From the NCBI GenBank assembly GCA_016935885.1, contig JAFGQA010000217.1:1-32361 (forward strand): 32,361 bases of DNA, written 5' to 3'. The notes beneath the pieces were generated by a model, which was not told where the DNA came from, searched no databases, and saw only the letters and a program-made list of their open reading frames with translations. The stretch comes from Phycisphaerae bacterium (GTDB taxonomy: Bacteria > Planctomycetota > Phycisphaerae > UBA1845 > UTPLA1). The position numbers and the translations under genes were made by a program. This document shows positions 1-8,792 of this stretch, one piece after another. The first letter of the stretch is position 1, and each line of letters starts with the position of its first letter.

Positions 1-86
1 CTGTGGCACCGGCGTCTCGCCGGTGGTTTTCACGGTCAGAAACGGCGTTTCCGAAACGCTGTTTTCCCTTTTACCACGGGCTGCTA
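1..86 (-). repeat. Family-1 inverted-repeat element, copy 1 (cut by window edge)
   Basis: Read on the minus strand, this starts CTAGCAGCCCGTGG and continues through the same interior as the copies at 10604, 20826, 21337 and 22863, including the hairpin CACCGGCG-AGA-CGCCGGTG. Its distal terminal repeat lies outside the window. The CTAG at its edge (83-86) contains the TAG stop codon of thrC, so the element abuts or defines the end of that gene. Confidence 0.8.
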
Positions 87-1334
87 GACTCCGACAAGGT
101 CGCCCAGCTTCGCAGGGTCCGGCGGAACGACGCGAGGCTCGCCGACCACCTTCATCACGGATGCAATATCCTTCAGGCCATTGCCGGTCGCCAGCGCAAC
201 CACCGTCCAGTCGGCGGCAACGATTCCGCGCTTGACGGCCTTCTTGAGCCCGGCGAACGAAGCGGCCGCGGCCGGCTCGACGAAGACGCCGGACCCACGG
301 GCCACCTCGATAATCGCGGCAAGGATCTCCTCATCGCTGACGCGGATTCCGAACCCTTCCGAAGCCCGAACGGCTTGCACAGCCGCCTCGCCGTCGCGAG
401 GCATGCTCACCGAGATCGAGTCCGCCACCGTCTTGCCGGAGACGGGGGCAATCTTGCCGTCGCCTTCCAGGGCACGGAGCACGGCGTCGCTCTTCTCGGC
501 CTGCACGGCCAGCAGCCGGGGCACGCGATCGGTGAAACCAATACGCTGAAACTCCTCGAAGCCCTTCCAGACGCCACTGATGATGTTGCCGTCTCCCACC
601 GGCACCACCACGAGGTCCGGGACCTTCCAGCCCATCTGCTCGCAGATCTCGAAGGACACCGACTTCTTGCCCTCGCGCGTAAACGGGTTGTAGCCGGTGT
701 TTCGGTTGTACCAGCCGAACCGCTCCGTCGCCTTAAGACAGAGATCGAAGGCATCGTCGTACGTGCCCTCGACGGCCAGCACATCCGCGCCAAATGCCAG
801 CAGTTGGGCAATCTTGGCGCGAGGCGCGGCCTGGGGAATAAAGATTCTCGCCTTCATTCCCATTGCCGCGGCGAGGACGGCCGTGGAGGAGCCGGCGTTG
901 CCCGTTGACGCGCCGGTCACCAGGTCCCGACCGATCTCGCGGGCTCGCACCAGCGCGATCGCACTCGCGCGATCCTTGAACGAGGCACTCGGGCTTCGGC
1001 CGTCGTCCTTGATAAACAGCGACTTGAGCCCCAACTCCTCGCCCAGCCGGCCGGCCGCCAGCAACGGCGTCCACCCAATGGGCGGCGACTCGATTCTCGT
1101 GGCCACTGGGTAAAGCGGGCCATAGCGCCAGATCGTGTGATCCGAATTCCGGGCCAACTCCTCCCGCCGCCAGGTCCGCCGAATCGCCTCGTAATCGTAC
1201 TCGACCTGCAAGTTCCCCCCGCAAGAACCACAGACGTAGACGATATCCGTCAGCGGCCACGTCGCGTGGCAGCGAACGCAGCGCAGCCCCGTCACGTGAG
1301 ATGATACCGGATTCGCCGATACGGGAGCCGTCAT
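84..1334 (-). CDS. thrC: Threonine synthase
   Basis: PLP-dependent enzyme converting O-phosphohomoserine to threonine in the cytoplasm. The 416-residue protein opens with a rubredoxin-like zinc ribbon (C19, C22, C35, C38), as in the archaeal/actinobacterial-type threonine synthases, followed by the fold-type II PLP domain. The Schiff-base lysine is K120 in SFKDRA, and the phosphate-binding loop reads TGASTGNAGSS. The ORF stays open upstream to 1442, but the ATG at 1334 has GAGGG 7 nt ahead and starts just before the conserved zinc ribbon, so I chose it. It lies 141 bp downstream of arcC on the same strand, and its TAG stop is formed by a family-1 repeat edge. Cysteate synthase and other fold-II paralogues are less likely given the full threonine-synthase pattern. 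Confidence 0.9.
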   Translation of the reverse strand: MTAPVSANPVSSHVTGLRCVRCHATWPLTDIVYVCGSCGGNLQVEYDYEAIRRTWRREELARNSDHTIWRYGPLYPVATRIESPPIGWTPLLAAGRLGEELGLKSLFIKDDGRSPSASFKDRASAIALVRAREIGRDLVTGASTGNAGSSTAVLAAAMGMKARIFIPQAAPRAKIAQLLAFGADVLAVEGTYDDAFDLCLKATERFGWYNRNTGYNPFTREGKKSVSFEICEQMGWKVPDLVVVPVGDGNIISGVWKGFEEFQRIGFTDRVPRLLAVQAEKSDAVLRALEGDGKIAPVSGKTVADSISVSMPRDGEAAVQAVRASEGFGIRVSDEEILAAIIEVARGSGVFVEPAAAASFAGLKKAVKRGIVAADWTVVALATGNGLKDIASVMKVVGEPRVVPPDPAKLGDLVGV

Positions 1335-1436
1335 GTGGGGTCCCTCGTCTTGGTCCATTGAGGCCGCATGGGCCGAAGCCCGTGGCTCGTCGGGCGAGGA
1401 ATAACAGAAGTCGCAATCCAGGCAACTCCCCCTTTT

Positions 1437-1478
1437 CGCCATTCGCTCTTCGCCATTCGCTCTTCGCCATTCTCTTCA
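1437..1478. repeat. 14-bp tandem repeat, about three units
   Basis: CGCCATTCGCTCTT occurs at 1437-1450 and 1451-1464, with a degenerate third unit at 1465-1478. The third unit overlaps the arcC stop codon. The array fills part of the arcC-thrC spacer, so the upstream extension of the thrC ORF is repeat-derived. Confidence 0.75.
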
Positions 1479-2438
1479 GGGCACAATCCTCGTCCCGGTC
1501 TGGCCGGCCACGGCCCTCGCCAGGTTTGGCGGGTCTGTAACGATGGCCATCTTCCCGCCACCTTCGAGGAATTCCACTACCGCTTTGATTTTCGGCAACA
1601 TGCTGCCGGGGGCGAAGTGACCATCCTTGATGTATCGCCTGGCCTCGGCCACGGTCATTCGATCCAAACCCTTCTGATTCGGTTTGCCGAAATTCAAACA
1701 GACTTTCTCCACGGCGGTGGAGATGATCAACATGTCCGCATCAAGTTCTTTCGCAAGCAAGCTGCTGGCCAGGTCCTTGTCGATCACGGCCTCGGCGCCA
1801 ACAAGCGTGCCGTCGGCCTGCTCGACCACCGGGATGCCGCCGCCGCCGACCGCCACCACGAGGAAGTTGCTCTCGACAAGCTGCCGGATGGCCTCAAGCT
1901 CGATGATCTCCTTTGGCGCCGGCGAAGCGACCACACGCCTGAAGCCCCGGCCCGAGTCCTCGACGACGTTCCATCCGTCTTTCTGCCGGCGCTCTTCCGC
2001 CGCCACCTCATCCATGAACGAGCCGATGGGCTTGGTGGGTCTCTCGAAGGCCGGGTCCTTCGCATCGACGAGAACCTGCGTCACGACGGTCGCCACAGGT
2101 ATGCGATGCGACCAGTCCCTCATGCAATTGTACATGGCCCGTTGAATGTGATAGCCGATCGCCCCCTGGGTGTCGGCCCCGCACGAGTCAAGTGGAACCG
2201 GGTGCAGCACGTTGCGGGCCAGTTCCGTGCGTCGCAGGATGAAGCCAACCTGAGGGCCGTTGCCGTGGGTGACGACGATCCGGTAGCCCTCTTCCAGCAG
2301 CCGAACGACGTGCCTACAGGTCTGGAGACAGGCGTTGTACTGATCCTCGACGGTTTCGTGCTGCTTGTCGGTGATCAGGGAGTTCCCACCGATCGCCAGG
2401 ACAACCAGCTTCTTCTGTACGGATGACATTGGCGGCAT
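1476..2438 (-). CDS. arcC: Carbamate kinase
   Basis: Amino-acid-kinase-family enzyme that reversibly transfers phosphate between ATP and carbamate; physiologically it often makes ATP from carbamoyl phosphate. About 320 residues, the usual length. Family motifs appear in order: AIGGNSL near the N-terminus, THGNGPQVG, DSCGADTQGAIGY, SPAPKEI, VGGGGIPV, GAEAVIDKD and a C-terminal GTRIVP. The ATG at 2438 has AAGGA 8 nt upstream; a TTG at 2444 and an ATG at 2429 are in frame but less well placed. No arcA or arcB homologue is adjacent, so the arginine deiminase pathway cannot be inferred from this locus. It probably shares a transcript with thrC. Confidence 0.92.
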   Translation of the reverse strand: MPPMSSVQKKLVVLAIGGNSLITDKQHETVEDQYNACLQTCRHVVRLLEEGYRIVVTHGNGPQVGFILRRTELARNVLHPVPLDSCGADTQGAIGYHIQRAMYNCMRDWSHRIPVATVVTQVLVDAKDPAFERPTKPIGSFMDEVAAEERRQKDGWNVVEDSGRGFRRVVASPAPKEIIELEAIRQLVESNFLVVAVGGGGIPVVEQADGTLVGAEAVIDKDLASSLLAKELDADMLIISTAVEKVCLNFGKPNQKGLDRMTVAEARRYIKDGHFAPGSMLPKIKAVVEFLEGGGKMAIVTDPPNLARAVAGQTGTRIVP

Positions 2439-2613
2439 TCTCAAAGTCCTTGGAGGGGGCGAATCTCCCAGACGCTTGCCACGATCGTTGCCGGCCCACG
2501 CCGGAACTGGGGGCCACCAGGATCAACGGTGATCGGGCTCTCGCCGTCCCAGGAGTGCCCACGAGAAGTATGGGAGGAGCGACGGTTCCTATCCCGATGC
2601 CACAGAACGAATA

Positions 2614-2642
2614 CGTTTAGCAGGCGACGGTCCCACTGTCAA
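2614..2642 (-). promoter_or_regulatory. Candidate sigma70-type promoter for arcC-thrC
   Basis: On the minus strand a perfect TTGACA (2642-2637) is followed, after a 17-nt spacer, by TAAACG (2619-2614). The -10 matches the consensus at only 3 of 6 positions. It sits in the 298-bp gap ahead of arcC and would give a leader of about 170 nt. Confidence 0.3.
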
Positions 2643-2736
2643 GTGGGGCGGCGTATCGCGTGGGATCGGGGCAGGGCAATCGCGAACTCGGTTGCGTGTC
2701 GGAGCGATGCATCGATAATCAGAGCCGCGACCGTAG

Positions 2737-4374
2737 CTACTTGGACAGCTTCTTGCGAAGTTTGCTCTTCCTGTCCTCCGAGAGGAGGCGTTCCCGCAGG
2801 ATACCGCTGTCGGTATCGAGGTACACCATGGCGGTGGTCTTGCCGCCGTCACCCGTTCGATCGAAATCGATATCGACACACACCGCGCTTGTGGTAAAGT
2901 CCGCTTTCTTCACGCGCCGGTCGTTGCGACCGATCTCGTCGCCGACCTTGATCTTGAAGTCTTTGCTCTTCCAGTCTACACGAGTCTTCTTATAGACCGT
3001 GACGGTAACCTCTGCGCGCTTCGGGTCCGCCTTGCTCAGGAAGAAGTAGACGTCGCTCTCTGGCTCCACAGGCCGGCTCACGGGAGACCAGTCACTGAAC
3101 ACGGTGAGCCGCTCTGCTTCCTCCGGATTCTCCAACTCGCCCGTGATGCCTGCGTAGGTGTTCAGCACCTCATACCGCATTCGGTAGATGTAGGTGTGCC
3201 CGGGCACCACGTCCAGATCATGGGCCACCAGCGGCATCAGGCGGTCTGGAGACGGTCGTCCCACCTTGGCATCGGGTCGCTGCCGCTTTGGCAACTTCTT
3301 CACCAGCGTATCCAGAAGCTCGTCTGCCTTCTTGATCCACTCAGGGCCAGCCCCAACCATCTTCGCCGCCCAGACCAGCATCAGCGCGGCATCGAACTCC
3401 TCGGTCTTGGATGGCGTCTTGGCTTCCATGGCCTTCTTGGCAAGGTCATACCACTTGCGGGCGAGCCGGCCCATCCGGCGTTGTCGCTCCGTCGGGTCCT
3501 CGTCAGCGTTGGGCATCTTCGGCGGCTCGTCCAGATAGGGAACCCACGGAACGGCGAGCCGGTCACCCGATCTTCTAGTCGGCAGCTCGGTCTGGGCGAC
3601 ATACTTGATCCCCTCATCCAGCAGCCTTCGGAACTCGCCCAGGGACTCGCCCACCCGCGGCCGCTCGGGTGGCTTGAAGGGCAGGTACGTGTCCACGTCC
3701 TCCCAATCGCACCCCGGCTCCGTGTCGTCCTTCCGTTGCAGATGCACCTTCACCACGGTGAGGTAGGAATCCGGCGGGTACTTCTCCGTGATGAAATTCA
3801 CGCCTTGGGCGACCAGATCGACCTGCGCCCCGACCGACACCCAGGAGCGCGTCGACGACGCGGGATCACGCTTGTCCGGACCAGAGCCGACGACCTCGCT
3901 CAGGTCGAGCTTGTTCGGGATCTCGAACGTCGAGCGGCCAGTCGTCACGATGGGGATGCCCGGCGGCACGATTCGCGCCAGATGATGCCGGTCATCGGGG
4001 TCGACGCCGATAATTGAAGAGACCGACGGGGGAAACATCGCCGTGCGGCCCGCCTCCGGCTCAAGGCGGGCGATCTTGATGAGACCCTCCCTCTCCGAGC
4101 CGAACCAGCGTCTTAGCTCCTCGACCGGATCATCAGGCTTCTTCTCGTCCCCGCCGGGATTATCCTGCCTCGGCTGGGCACTCCGCACCGCCTGTGCCAG
4201 TTGGTCTGCCTGCCTGCCCGCCTCGTCACACAATTGAGTGGGACTGCGCCCTTCGATCGAGAACCGAAAGCCACCGAAGGAGAACACCGCGGCGCCCACA
4301 AGCACCACGGCGCAAAGGCCCAACACGACCTTCTCGATGTGTTGGTCCACAAAGCCTACGTTCTGTCTGGCCAT
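2737..4374 (-). CDS. Membrane-anchored envelope protein, third gene of the PilMNO-like operon
   Basis: A 545-residue protein of unrecognised family. One N-terminal transmembrane segment (about residues 15-36) follows a short cytoplasmic stretch, predicting a large periplasmic or surface domain. Residues about 45-90 are rich in A, Q, D and K and probably a linker. A later segment, HTYIYRMRYEVLN plus the following strands with FSDWSPVS, resembles a fibronectin-III-like strand pattern (inference). The C-terminus is very basic. The ATG at 4374 has GGGAG 8 nt upstream. It follows the PilO-like gene by 184 bp on the same strand, where classical type IV pilus operons place PilP. A PilP-like role linking the inner-membrane platform to a secretin is possible but unproven: there is no lipobox, and it is far longer than PilP. 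Confidence 0.75.
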   Translation of the reverse strand: MARQNVGFVDQHIEKVVLGLCAVVLVGAAVFSFGGFRFSIEGRSPTQLCDEAGRQADQLAQAVRSAQPRQDNPGGDEKKPDDPVEELRRWFGSEREGLIKIARLEPEAGRTAMFPPSVSSIIGVDPDDRHHLARIVPPGIPIVTTGRSTFEIPNKLDLSEVVGSGPDKRDPASSTRSWVSVGAQVDLVAQGVNFITEKYPPDSYLTVVKVHLQRKDDTEPGCDWEDVDTYLPFKPPERPRVGESLGEFRRLLDEGIKYVAQTELPTRRSGDRLAVPWVPYLDEPPKMPNADEDPTERQRRMGRLARKWYDLAKKAMEAKTPSKTEEFDAALMLVWAAKMVGAGPEWIKKADELLDTLVKKLPKRQRPDAKVGRPSPDRLMPLVAHDLDVVPGHTYIYRMRYEVLNTYAGITGELENPEEAERLTVFSDWSPVSRPVEPESDVYFFLSKADPKRAEVTVTVYKKTRVDWKSKDFKIKVGDEIGRNDRRVKKADFTTSAVCVDIDFDRTGDGGKTTAMVYLDTDSGILRERLLSEDRKSKLRKKLSK

Positions 4375-4447
4375 CGCTCAGGCTCCCGCGAAGAGCTGTC
4401 AGAGCAGTTTAAGCTTGAGCTTGCCTATGCCGCCGACGCCGATCGGA

Positions 4448-4470
4448 ACCGCGACCGTGAGGGAGCGGTC
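4448..4470. other. Intergenic hairpin with two alternative pairings
   Basis: In the 184-bp spacer between the PilO-like gene and the 545-residue gene, ACCGC (4448-4452) can pair with GCGGT (4465-4469), or GACCG (4453-4457) with CGGTC (4466-4470). No U-tract follows. It could be a weak processing or attenuation structure, or a single-copy relic of a repeat. Confidence 0.3.
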
Positions 4471-4558
4471 AGCACAACGAAGCGTCAATGGAGCATGCAC
4501 ACTCAAGCCTAAAACCCTCCAGCCAGTAGCTATTCGCCCTTGGCTAAACAGCTTCTTC

Positions 4559-5818
4559 TCACCCTCTTCCCCCGGGCGCTTCCCTCGCCCCCGGCCTCTT
4601 CAGGATCGGCTTCAACGCGCTCGGAATCCACTCCTCGAAGACTTGCCGGAAGTAATAACCCTCAAGGTCAATCGTGACCTCGATCACGGGCTCTTCACCG
4701 TAGATATACAACTGGTTCACTTTCAAGAAGAGCGGCTCCGGCGCAACAGCCTTGTGCTGCACGCAGATGGGCGTGTAGAAGCCCACGCTACAGAGCTTGT
4801 CGAGGACGTCCATCAGCGCCGCCTCCTCGATCTCCAGCACCAACTGCAACGGCACCATGAACATCTGCTCGTTGTTCTCCACGCCCGTGAACGAGTCGGC
4901 ATACGAGCAGACATTCGACCCGCCGCCTCTACCAAGCACGTCGGCAATGCACAGCTTCACAAGGCGTTTGACCGGCATCTGCCCCACCCAGAAGGGCTCG
5001 TCCTCACCCCGTTGTCTGAGCTGCTCGGCCCGCTGCTCGTTGCACCTGGCGAGCGCGGTGGCGATGTCCTGCTGAATCCACAAGGACATCTGGGCCTGCC
5101 AGATCTCCACCGAGGTCGGCGCGCGTTCCCTGGATGCCAACTCGTGCATCCCGAGGGCATTGTCATCGACATACATGTAGATTGAACGAGCGACCCAATC
5201 GGCTGCTCGTGCAGGTGCATGTGAACGCAGCAGCTCCGACAGGTTGCGATGCTGCGCAGACGCCCCTTCCTCATCCCCCGTGGACGCCGACTGCGGCATC
5301 CACGGATTCAATGGCTGTTCGTCTTGGGGGCGATTGCGCTGTTCAAGCTCTATCTCCTGCCTCTGGATTTCGGCGATGGTGGGCCTGCCGCGCGCGCGAA
5401 GCTTGTGTTTCAGCTTCCCAAACTCTTGCCTGTACGCTTCTGTGAACTGGATGCGAACCGCAGACTTGGCATTTGGTAAAACCCCGGGCACAAGCAACTC
5501 ACGAGGCTTGTGGATGATGTTCCCCCCCGCGTCGATCTCCTCGTAGAAGACGTTGTTCTTCTGCATGTCCAGCGCGGCGGCCATCATTCGATCGAACTCG
5601 GCCTTCTGCTCCTCTCGCTCCTGCCTTCTCGCTTCGATCGTCTGCTTGTTTGCGGGATCTCCTCGGAGGCGCTGAACAGTGGACAGCAGGCCTTGGATGT
5701 CCCTCATCTTCTGTTCCTGGTCCGCACCACCCACCAAGGCCATGCCCGCGACCCCCAGCGACAGCAGGCAAACGGCACCAATCACCATCAAGATCCATTT
5801 TGCTTTGAGAAACGCCAT
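4559..5818 (-). CDS. PilO/Amuc_1100-like inner-membrane assembly protein
   Basis: A 419-residue protein with one N-terminal transmembrane helix (about 8-30), then a charged region rich in E, K, Q and R (about 32-80) that looks coiled-coil. It ends in an alpha/beta domain whose last segment (MVPLQLVLEIEEAALMDVLD, then a strand-rich tail) fits the ferredoxin-like C-terminal domain of PilO and of Akkermansia Amuc_1100. The topology and the position after a PilM-PilN gene support a PilO-type role: a bitopic subunit that bridges the cytoplasmic PilM ring to periplasmic parts. The ATG at 5818 has GGAG 8 nt upstream. Family assignment rests on architecture and context, since sequence conservation in this family is low. 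Confidence 0.7.
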   Translation of the reverse strand: MAFLKAKWILMVIGAVCLLSLGVAGMALVGGADQEQKMRDIQGLLSTVQRLRGDPANKQTIEARRQEREEQKAEFDRMMAAALDMQKNNVFYEEIDAGGNIIHKPRELLVPGVLPNAKSAVRIQFTEAYRQEFGKLKHKLRARGRPTIAEIQRQEIELEQRNRPQDEQPLNPWMPQSASTGDEEGASAQHRNLSELLRSHAPARAADWVARSIYMYVDDNALGMHELASRERAPTSVEIWQAQMSLWIQQDIATALARCNEQRAEQLRQRGEDEPFWVGQMPVKRLVKLCIADVLGRGGGSNVCSYADSFTGVENNEQMFMVPLQLVLEIEEAALMDVLDKLCSVGFYTPICVQHKAVAPEPLFLKVNQLYIYGEEPVIEVTIDLEGYYFRQVFEEWIPSALKPILKRPGAREAPGGRG

Positions 5819-5910
5819 CGCGTGCGCTCCGTCTCAAGGTCCTCGGCTCCAAGCCGGGCTGTCACAACAGACGCTTTGAACCAAACCCTTGGTAGCTGTT
5901 TCAGAACCCT

Positions 5911-5954
5911 ATGTGGCACCGGCGCTAAAGCCGGTGGATTGGATGATCCACCGG
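5911..5954. repeat. Family-1-related hairpin with mutually exclusive stems
   Basis: CACCGGC (5917-5923) pairs with GCCGGTG (5930-5936), as in the family-1 interior. CCGGTGGAT (5931-5939) also pairs perfectly with ATCCACCGG (5946-5954). The two stems share 5931-5936 and cannot form together. The site is in the 175-bp spacer between the PilM-PilN and PilO-like genes. Confidence 0.6.
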
Positions 5955-5993
5955 GCATTCTCTCGCTTGTCTCCACAGTTCTGAAGCAGCTTC

Positions 5994-8183
5994 TTAATCA
6001 TCCCTCCGCGGCTCAGCCTCTTCCCTCTTCTCGTCCTCGCCCTTCTCGCCCTTCTCGCCCTTGTATTCCTTGGGGATCAGCTTCGCCGGAGTGTCGCCCT
6101 TCATCACCACGATTTGGATCACGAACCGCTGATCACCACTTGTCTCCTCACGCGTCAGGGGATCCTGCTTCTTCAACTCCTCCTGCAGCTTGAGAAGCCT
6201 GTCGAGCACCGACGAATCCCCGTCGCCTGCTCCGCCAGGCTTCGACGGTGGCGCACCGGGCGGCCCCGCAAACCGTGGACCATCGCTCCCTCTTCCTCCG
6301 CGTCCACGCCCACCGCCTCGCGGGCCCCGGCGTCTCCTGTCGATGTCATCGCCGCCAAACGAGTCGTCATCATCGGCGCCTGAGACTGACTTGGGCGTCA
6401 CCTTGGCCAGCGTCACCCTCGAGAAGTAAATCCCGCGATCCGGCTCCCTGCCGAGCGTGTCCAGAACGCTGATGAGCTTCTCGTCAAGGTACTTCGCGGG
6501 ATTCGGCTCCGTCGTTTCGCCAGTAATCTGCACGGCCCATCCCGGCTTCGATTTTTGTGGGCCTCCCTTCTTGTCACCTCCGCCGTCGAACAGTCCCTCC
6601 GGATCGGTGGCGTGGTAGATCATCTGAAGCTTCTGGATCCACAACTCGTGACGCTGCTCCCGTGGCATTTGTCTGGCATACTTAACGTAGTCTTCGGCCG
6701 TCTTGACGGCCTTCAGGTCGTCTGTCGCCGCGGCCATGAACGCCCTGTGGACCACGTCGACGATTTGCGGCACAAGGACGTTCCTGCTGGGAAGTTTGGC
6801 CATCCTCTTCAGGGCGCCTTGATCGCCGATGCTCATGTTGGAGACCTTGCCCTGCTCCTCCTTCAGCTTCCCTGCCGCGCCGGCAACCGTGGCCAACCAC
6901 TCGACTGACGCCTCCGAGGCCCCGCTCCGAATGATCCGCTCGGCTTCATCCACATCGCGAACCGGCTTGGGTCCTACGCGATCTAGGCCGCCCATCTCCC
7001 GACTGAGCTGGCTGCTGGCCATGACGTTGCCCACCCAGAGGGAGCCCGCCGCGATCGCCAGACACGCGGCCGACGCACCGAACCACGCCTGCTTCTTCCG
7101 CCACAGCAGCGTTCGCCTGACCTCGACCGGCAGCAGGTTGGCCTCGACCGCCGCCAAACCCAGCCCCTGAAGCGCCAGCCCGTGGGCCACGCCGAAGCTC
7201 ATCACGTTCTCGGCGTATTCGGCCGACTTCTCGGCGCCGGCCTCGGAGATCCTCTTGAAACCTGTGATCTTCTGGACGTCGATTTGCAGGTTCTGCTTCA
7301 GGAACTTCTGCAAGCCCGGCAGCTTGAATGCGTTCCCCATGCCCAGCACACGCGTGATGTTCGTCTCCCGGTGGGTCGACGTGTAGAAACCGATCGAACG
7401 CTGCACCTCCGACACCAGATCCGCGAAGACCGGCCGCATCGCCTGAAACACCTGGCGGGCATACTTCGATGTCGCCGCCGACCGCTTCAGGCCCTCAGCC
7501 TTCTTGAACGAGATCTTGAACGCAGAAACCAACGCCTCCGTGAAACGGTTGCCCCCCACAGGCACGGGCCGCGACCAAACCCTGTCTCCCTCGAAGATGA
7601 TCAAGTCCGTCGCCAACGCACCCATGTCCAGCAGGATCGTCGCCGTGCCGTCTTCAGGGGACCATTCGAAACGGGCGGCGTTGTATGAGGACATCGGGCT
7701 CGTCTGAACGGCGATCGGCTCGATCCCCTGGTCCGTGAAGTGTGCCAGGTGGTTTCGAATCAGCTCCTTGCGAATGGCAAAGATGCCAACCTCCACATCC
7801 GGGGAATCTTCCTCCGTGAAGACCTGGTAGTCCCAAACCACCTCGTCCATGTCAAAGGGGATCTGCTGACTGGCCTCGTATTTGACCATGTCCGGGATCT
7901 TCTTCGGCTCCACCGGCGGCATCTTCGTGAACCGCGTCAGCGTCTGCTGACCCGGCACAGAGACCACCACGTGGCTGTCCCGGATGTTGTTCCGCGACAG
8001 GAAGGTCTTGACCGCCTTCTTGATCATCTCCGGTGCTTCTGATTCCGCCTGAGCCAGAATCCTGTCGTGCTCCACGACGTCAACGGCCAGGATCGCAACG
8101 TCATCGCCAGCAAGCTGCAGCTTGACCGCCTTCAGCGAGCACTGCCCTACATCGATGCCCCAGACTGGTAGTTTGGATGCCAT
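5994..8183 (-). CDS. PilM-PilN fusion protein (type IV pilus/secretion platform)
   Basis: About 729 residues. The first ~345 form a PilM-type actin-like (ASKHA) domain: the phosphate-1 motif VWGIDVGQCSLKAVKL at the start, the phosphate-2 region ILLDMGALATDLIIF (about 184-198), and the adenosine motif RVLGMGNAFKLPGL (about 279-292). It continues directly into the PilN signature EANLLP (about 348-353), a transmembrane helix (about 366-389) and a periplasmic region with an R/G/P-rich low-complexity stretch. In most bacteria PilM and PilN are separate and bind through the PilN NLLP peptide; here that peptide is covalently attached. The second ATG (8183) is preferred because AGGAGG lies 5 nt ahead of it and only 2 nt ahead of the first. 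The PilO-like and 545-residue genes follow. No PilQ secretin, PilB or pilin is in the window. Confidence 0.85.
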   Translation of the reverse strand: MASKLPVWGIDVGQCSLKAVKLQLAGDDVAILAVDVVEHDRILAQAESEAPEMIKKAVKTFLSRNNIRDSHVVVSVPGQQTLTRFTKMPPVEPKKIPDMVKYEASQQIPFDMDEVVWDYQVFTEEDSPDVEVGIFAIRKELIRNHLAHFTDQGIEPIAVQTSPMSSYNAARFEWSPEDGTATILLDMGALATDLIIFEGDRVWSRPVPVGGNRFTEALVSAFKISFKKAEGLKRSAATSKYARQVFQAMRPVFADLVSEVQRSIGFYTSTHRETNITRVLGMGNAFKLPGLQKFLKQNLQIDVQKITGFKRISEAGAEKSAEYAENVMSFGVAHGLALQGLGLAAVEANLLPVEVRRTLLWRKKQAWFGASAACLAIAAGSLWVGNVMASSQLSREMGGLDRVGPKPVRDVDEAERIIRSGASEASVEWLATVAGAAGKLKEEQGKVSNMSIGDQGALKRMAKLPSRNVLVPQIVDVVHRAFMAAATDDLKAVKTAEDYVKYARQMPREQRHELWIQKLQMIYHATDPEGLFDGGGDKKGGPQKSKPGWAVQITGETTEPNPAKYLDEKLISVLDTLGREPDRGIYFSRVTLAKVTPKSVSGADDDDSFGGDDIDRRRRGPRGGGRGRGGRGSDGPRFAGPPGAPPSKPGGAGDGDSSVLDRLLKLQEELKKQDPLTREETSGDQRFVIQIVVMKGDTPAKLIPKEYKGEKGEKGEDEKREEAEPRRDD

Positions 8184-8792
8184 CATGTCCTCCTGACGAA
8201 TCTCTCCACGCCGGTCGGGCCCCTGTCAGCGCCATGCGCCAAACAGCACCCGTGAGCCCAAGAAACGAGCCTATCCGACCAAACCGGCCACCGCCCGAAT
8301 CGCCGGGCCACCGGCCAACGCCGCGCGACACGACGTTCGGGTCCGTGGCTGACGCTGGTTGCTTCGTTATGGTCCCGCAGCTCGCAGGGCACGCTCCCTG
8401 CAACATCTCCACCGAACATCCCCATCCTGACCCCACATCCTGTCGATGTTGCGGAGACTGCCACGGAGGGCTGGCGTCGATCACCGGTGCGCCGGTGCGG
8501 CAGTCGGTGCCGCCCGCATGTCGTTGGAGGGGACGGCGATACTTTCATATCTTACTGTATTCGGCTCCCAAAACCCAGTCAACCGGGTTGCCCTGCTTTC
8601 TGGGACCTGCGCAACGGTCCAGGCAACGTCGGAGCACCGGCGGTCTCGGACCAGGAACCGATCCCCGGGCCACTCTGTTCCGCCACCATCTCGGCGGTGG
8701 TCGCACGGGGCGTGGCCGCTGGCTTCTGGGTCCGATTGGCGTCCGCTTTTTCGCTCGCGTCTCCACGCGATTTATGCCATATTCCGCCAACG
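8184..8792. other. 609-bp divergent intergenic region
   Basis: Lies between the minus-strand pilus operon and the plus-strand symporter. Apart from the promoter-like site at 8554-8582 I see no RNA gene, repeat-family copy or ORF with an SD site. Open frames running through it are in-frame extensions of the symporter or have no recognisable content. Confidence 0.5.
8554..8582 (-). promoter_or_regulatory. Candidate promoter of the pilMN-pilO-like operon
   Basis: On the minus strand TTGACT (8582-8577) and TACAGT (8559-8554) are separated by 17 nt, matching 5 of 6 and 4 of 6 consensus positions. The site sits in a locally AT-richer patch of a GC-rich gap. It would give a leader of about 365 nt. 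Confidence 0.35.

Noticed and set aside
3..908. 301-codon plus-strand ORF with other long ORFs opposite thrC
   Set aside because: It is antisense to thrC, whose motifs are complete; high-GC codon usage keeps the opposite frames open. No SD or recognisable motif.
2737..4374. Calling the 545-residue protein PilP
   Set aside because: It lacks a lipobox, is about three times longer than PilP and shows no PilP motif; only its position agrees.
8487..8792. 102-codon N-terminal extension of the symporter ORF
   Set aside because: No resemblance to the transporter family; the first transmembrane helix follows the ATG at 8793.
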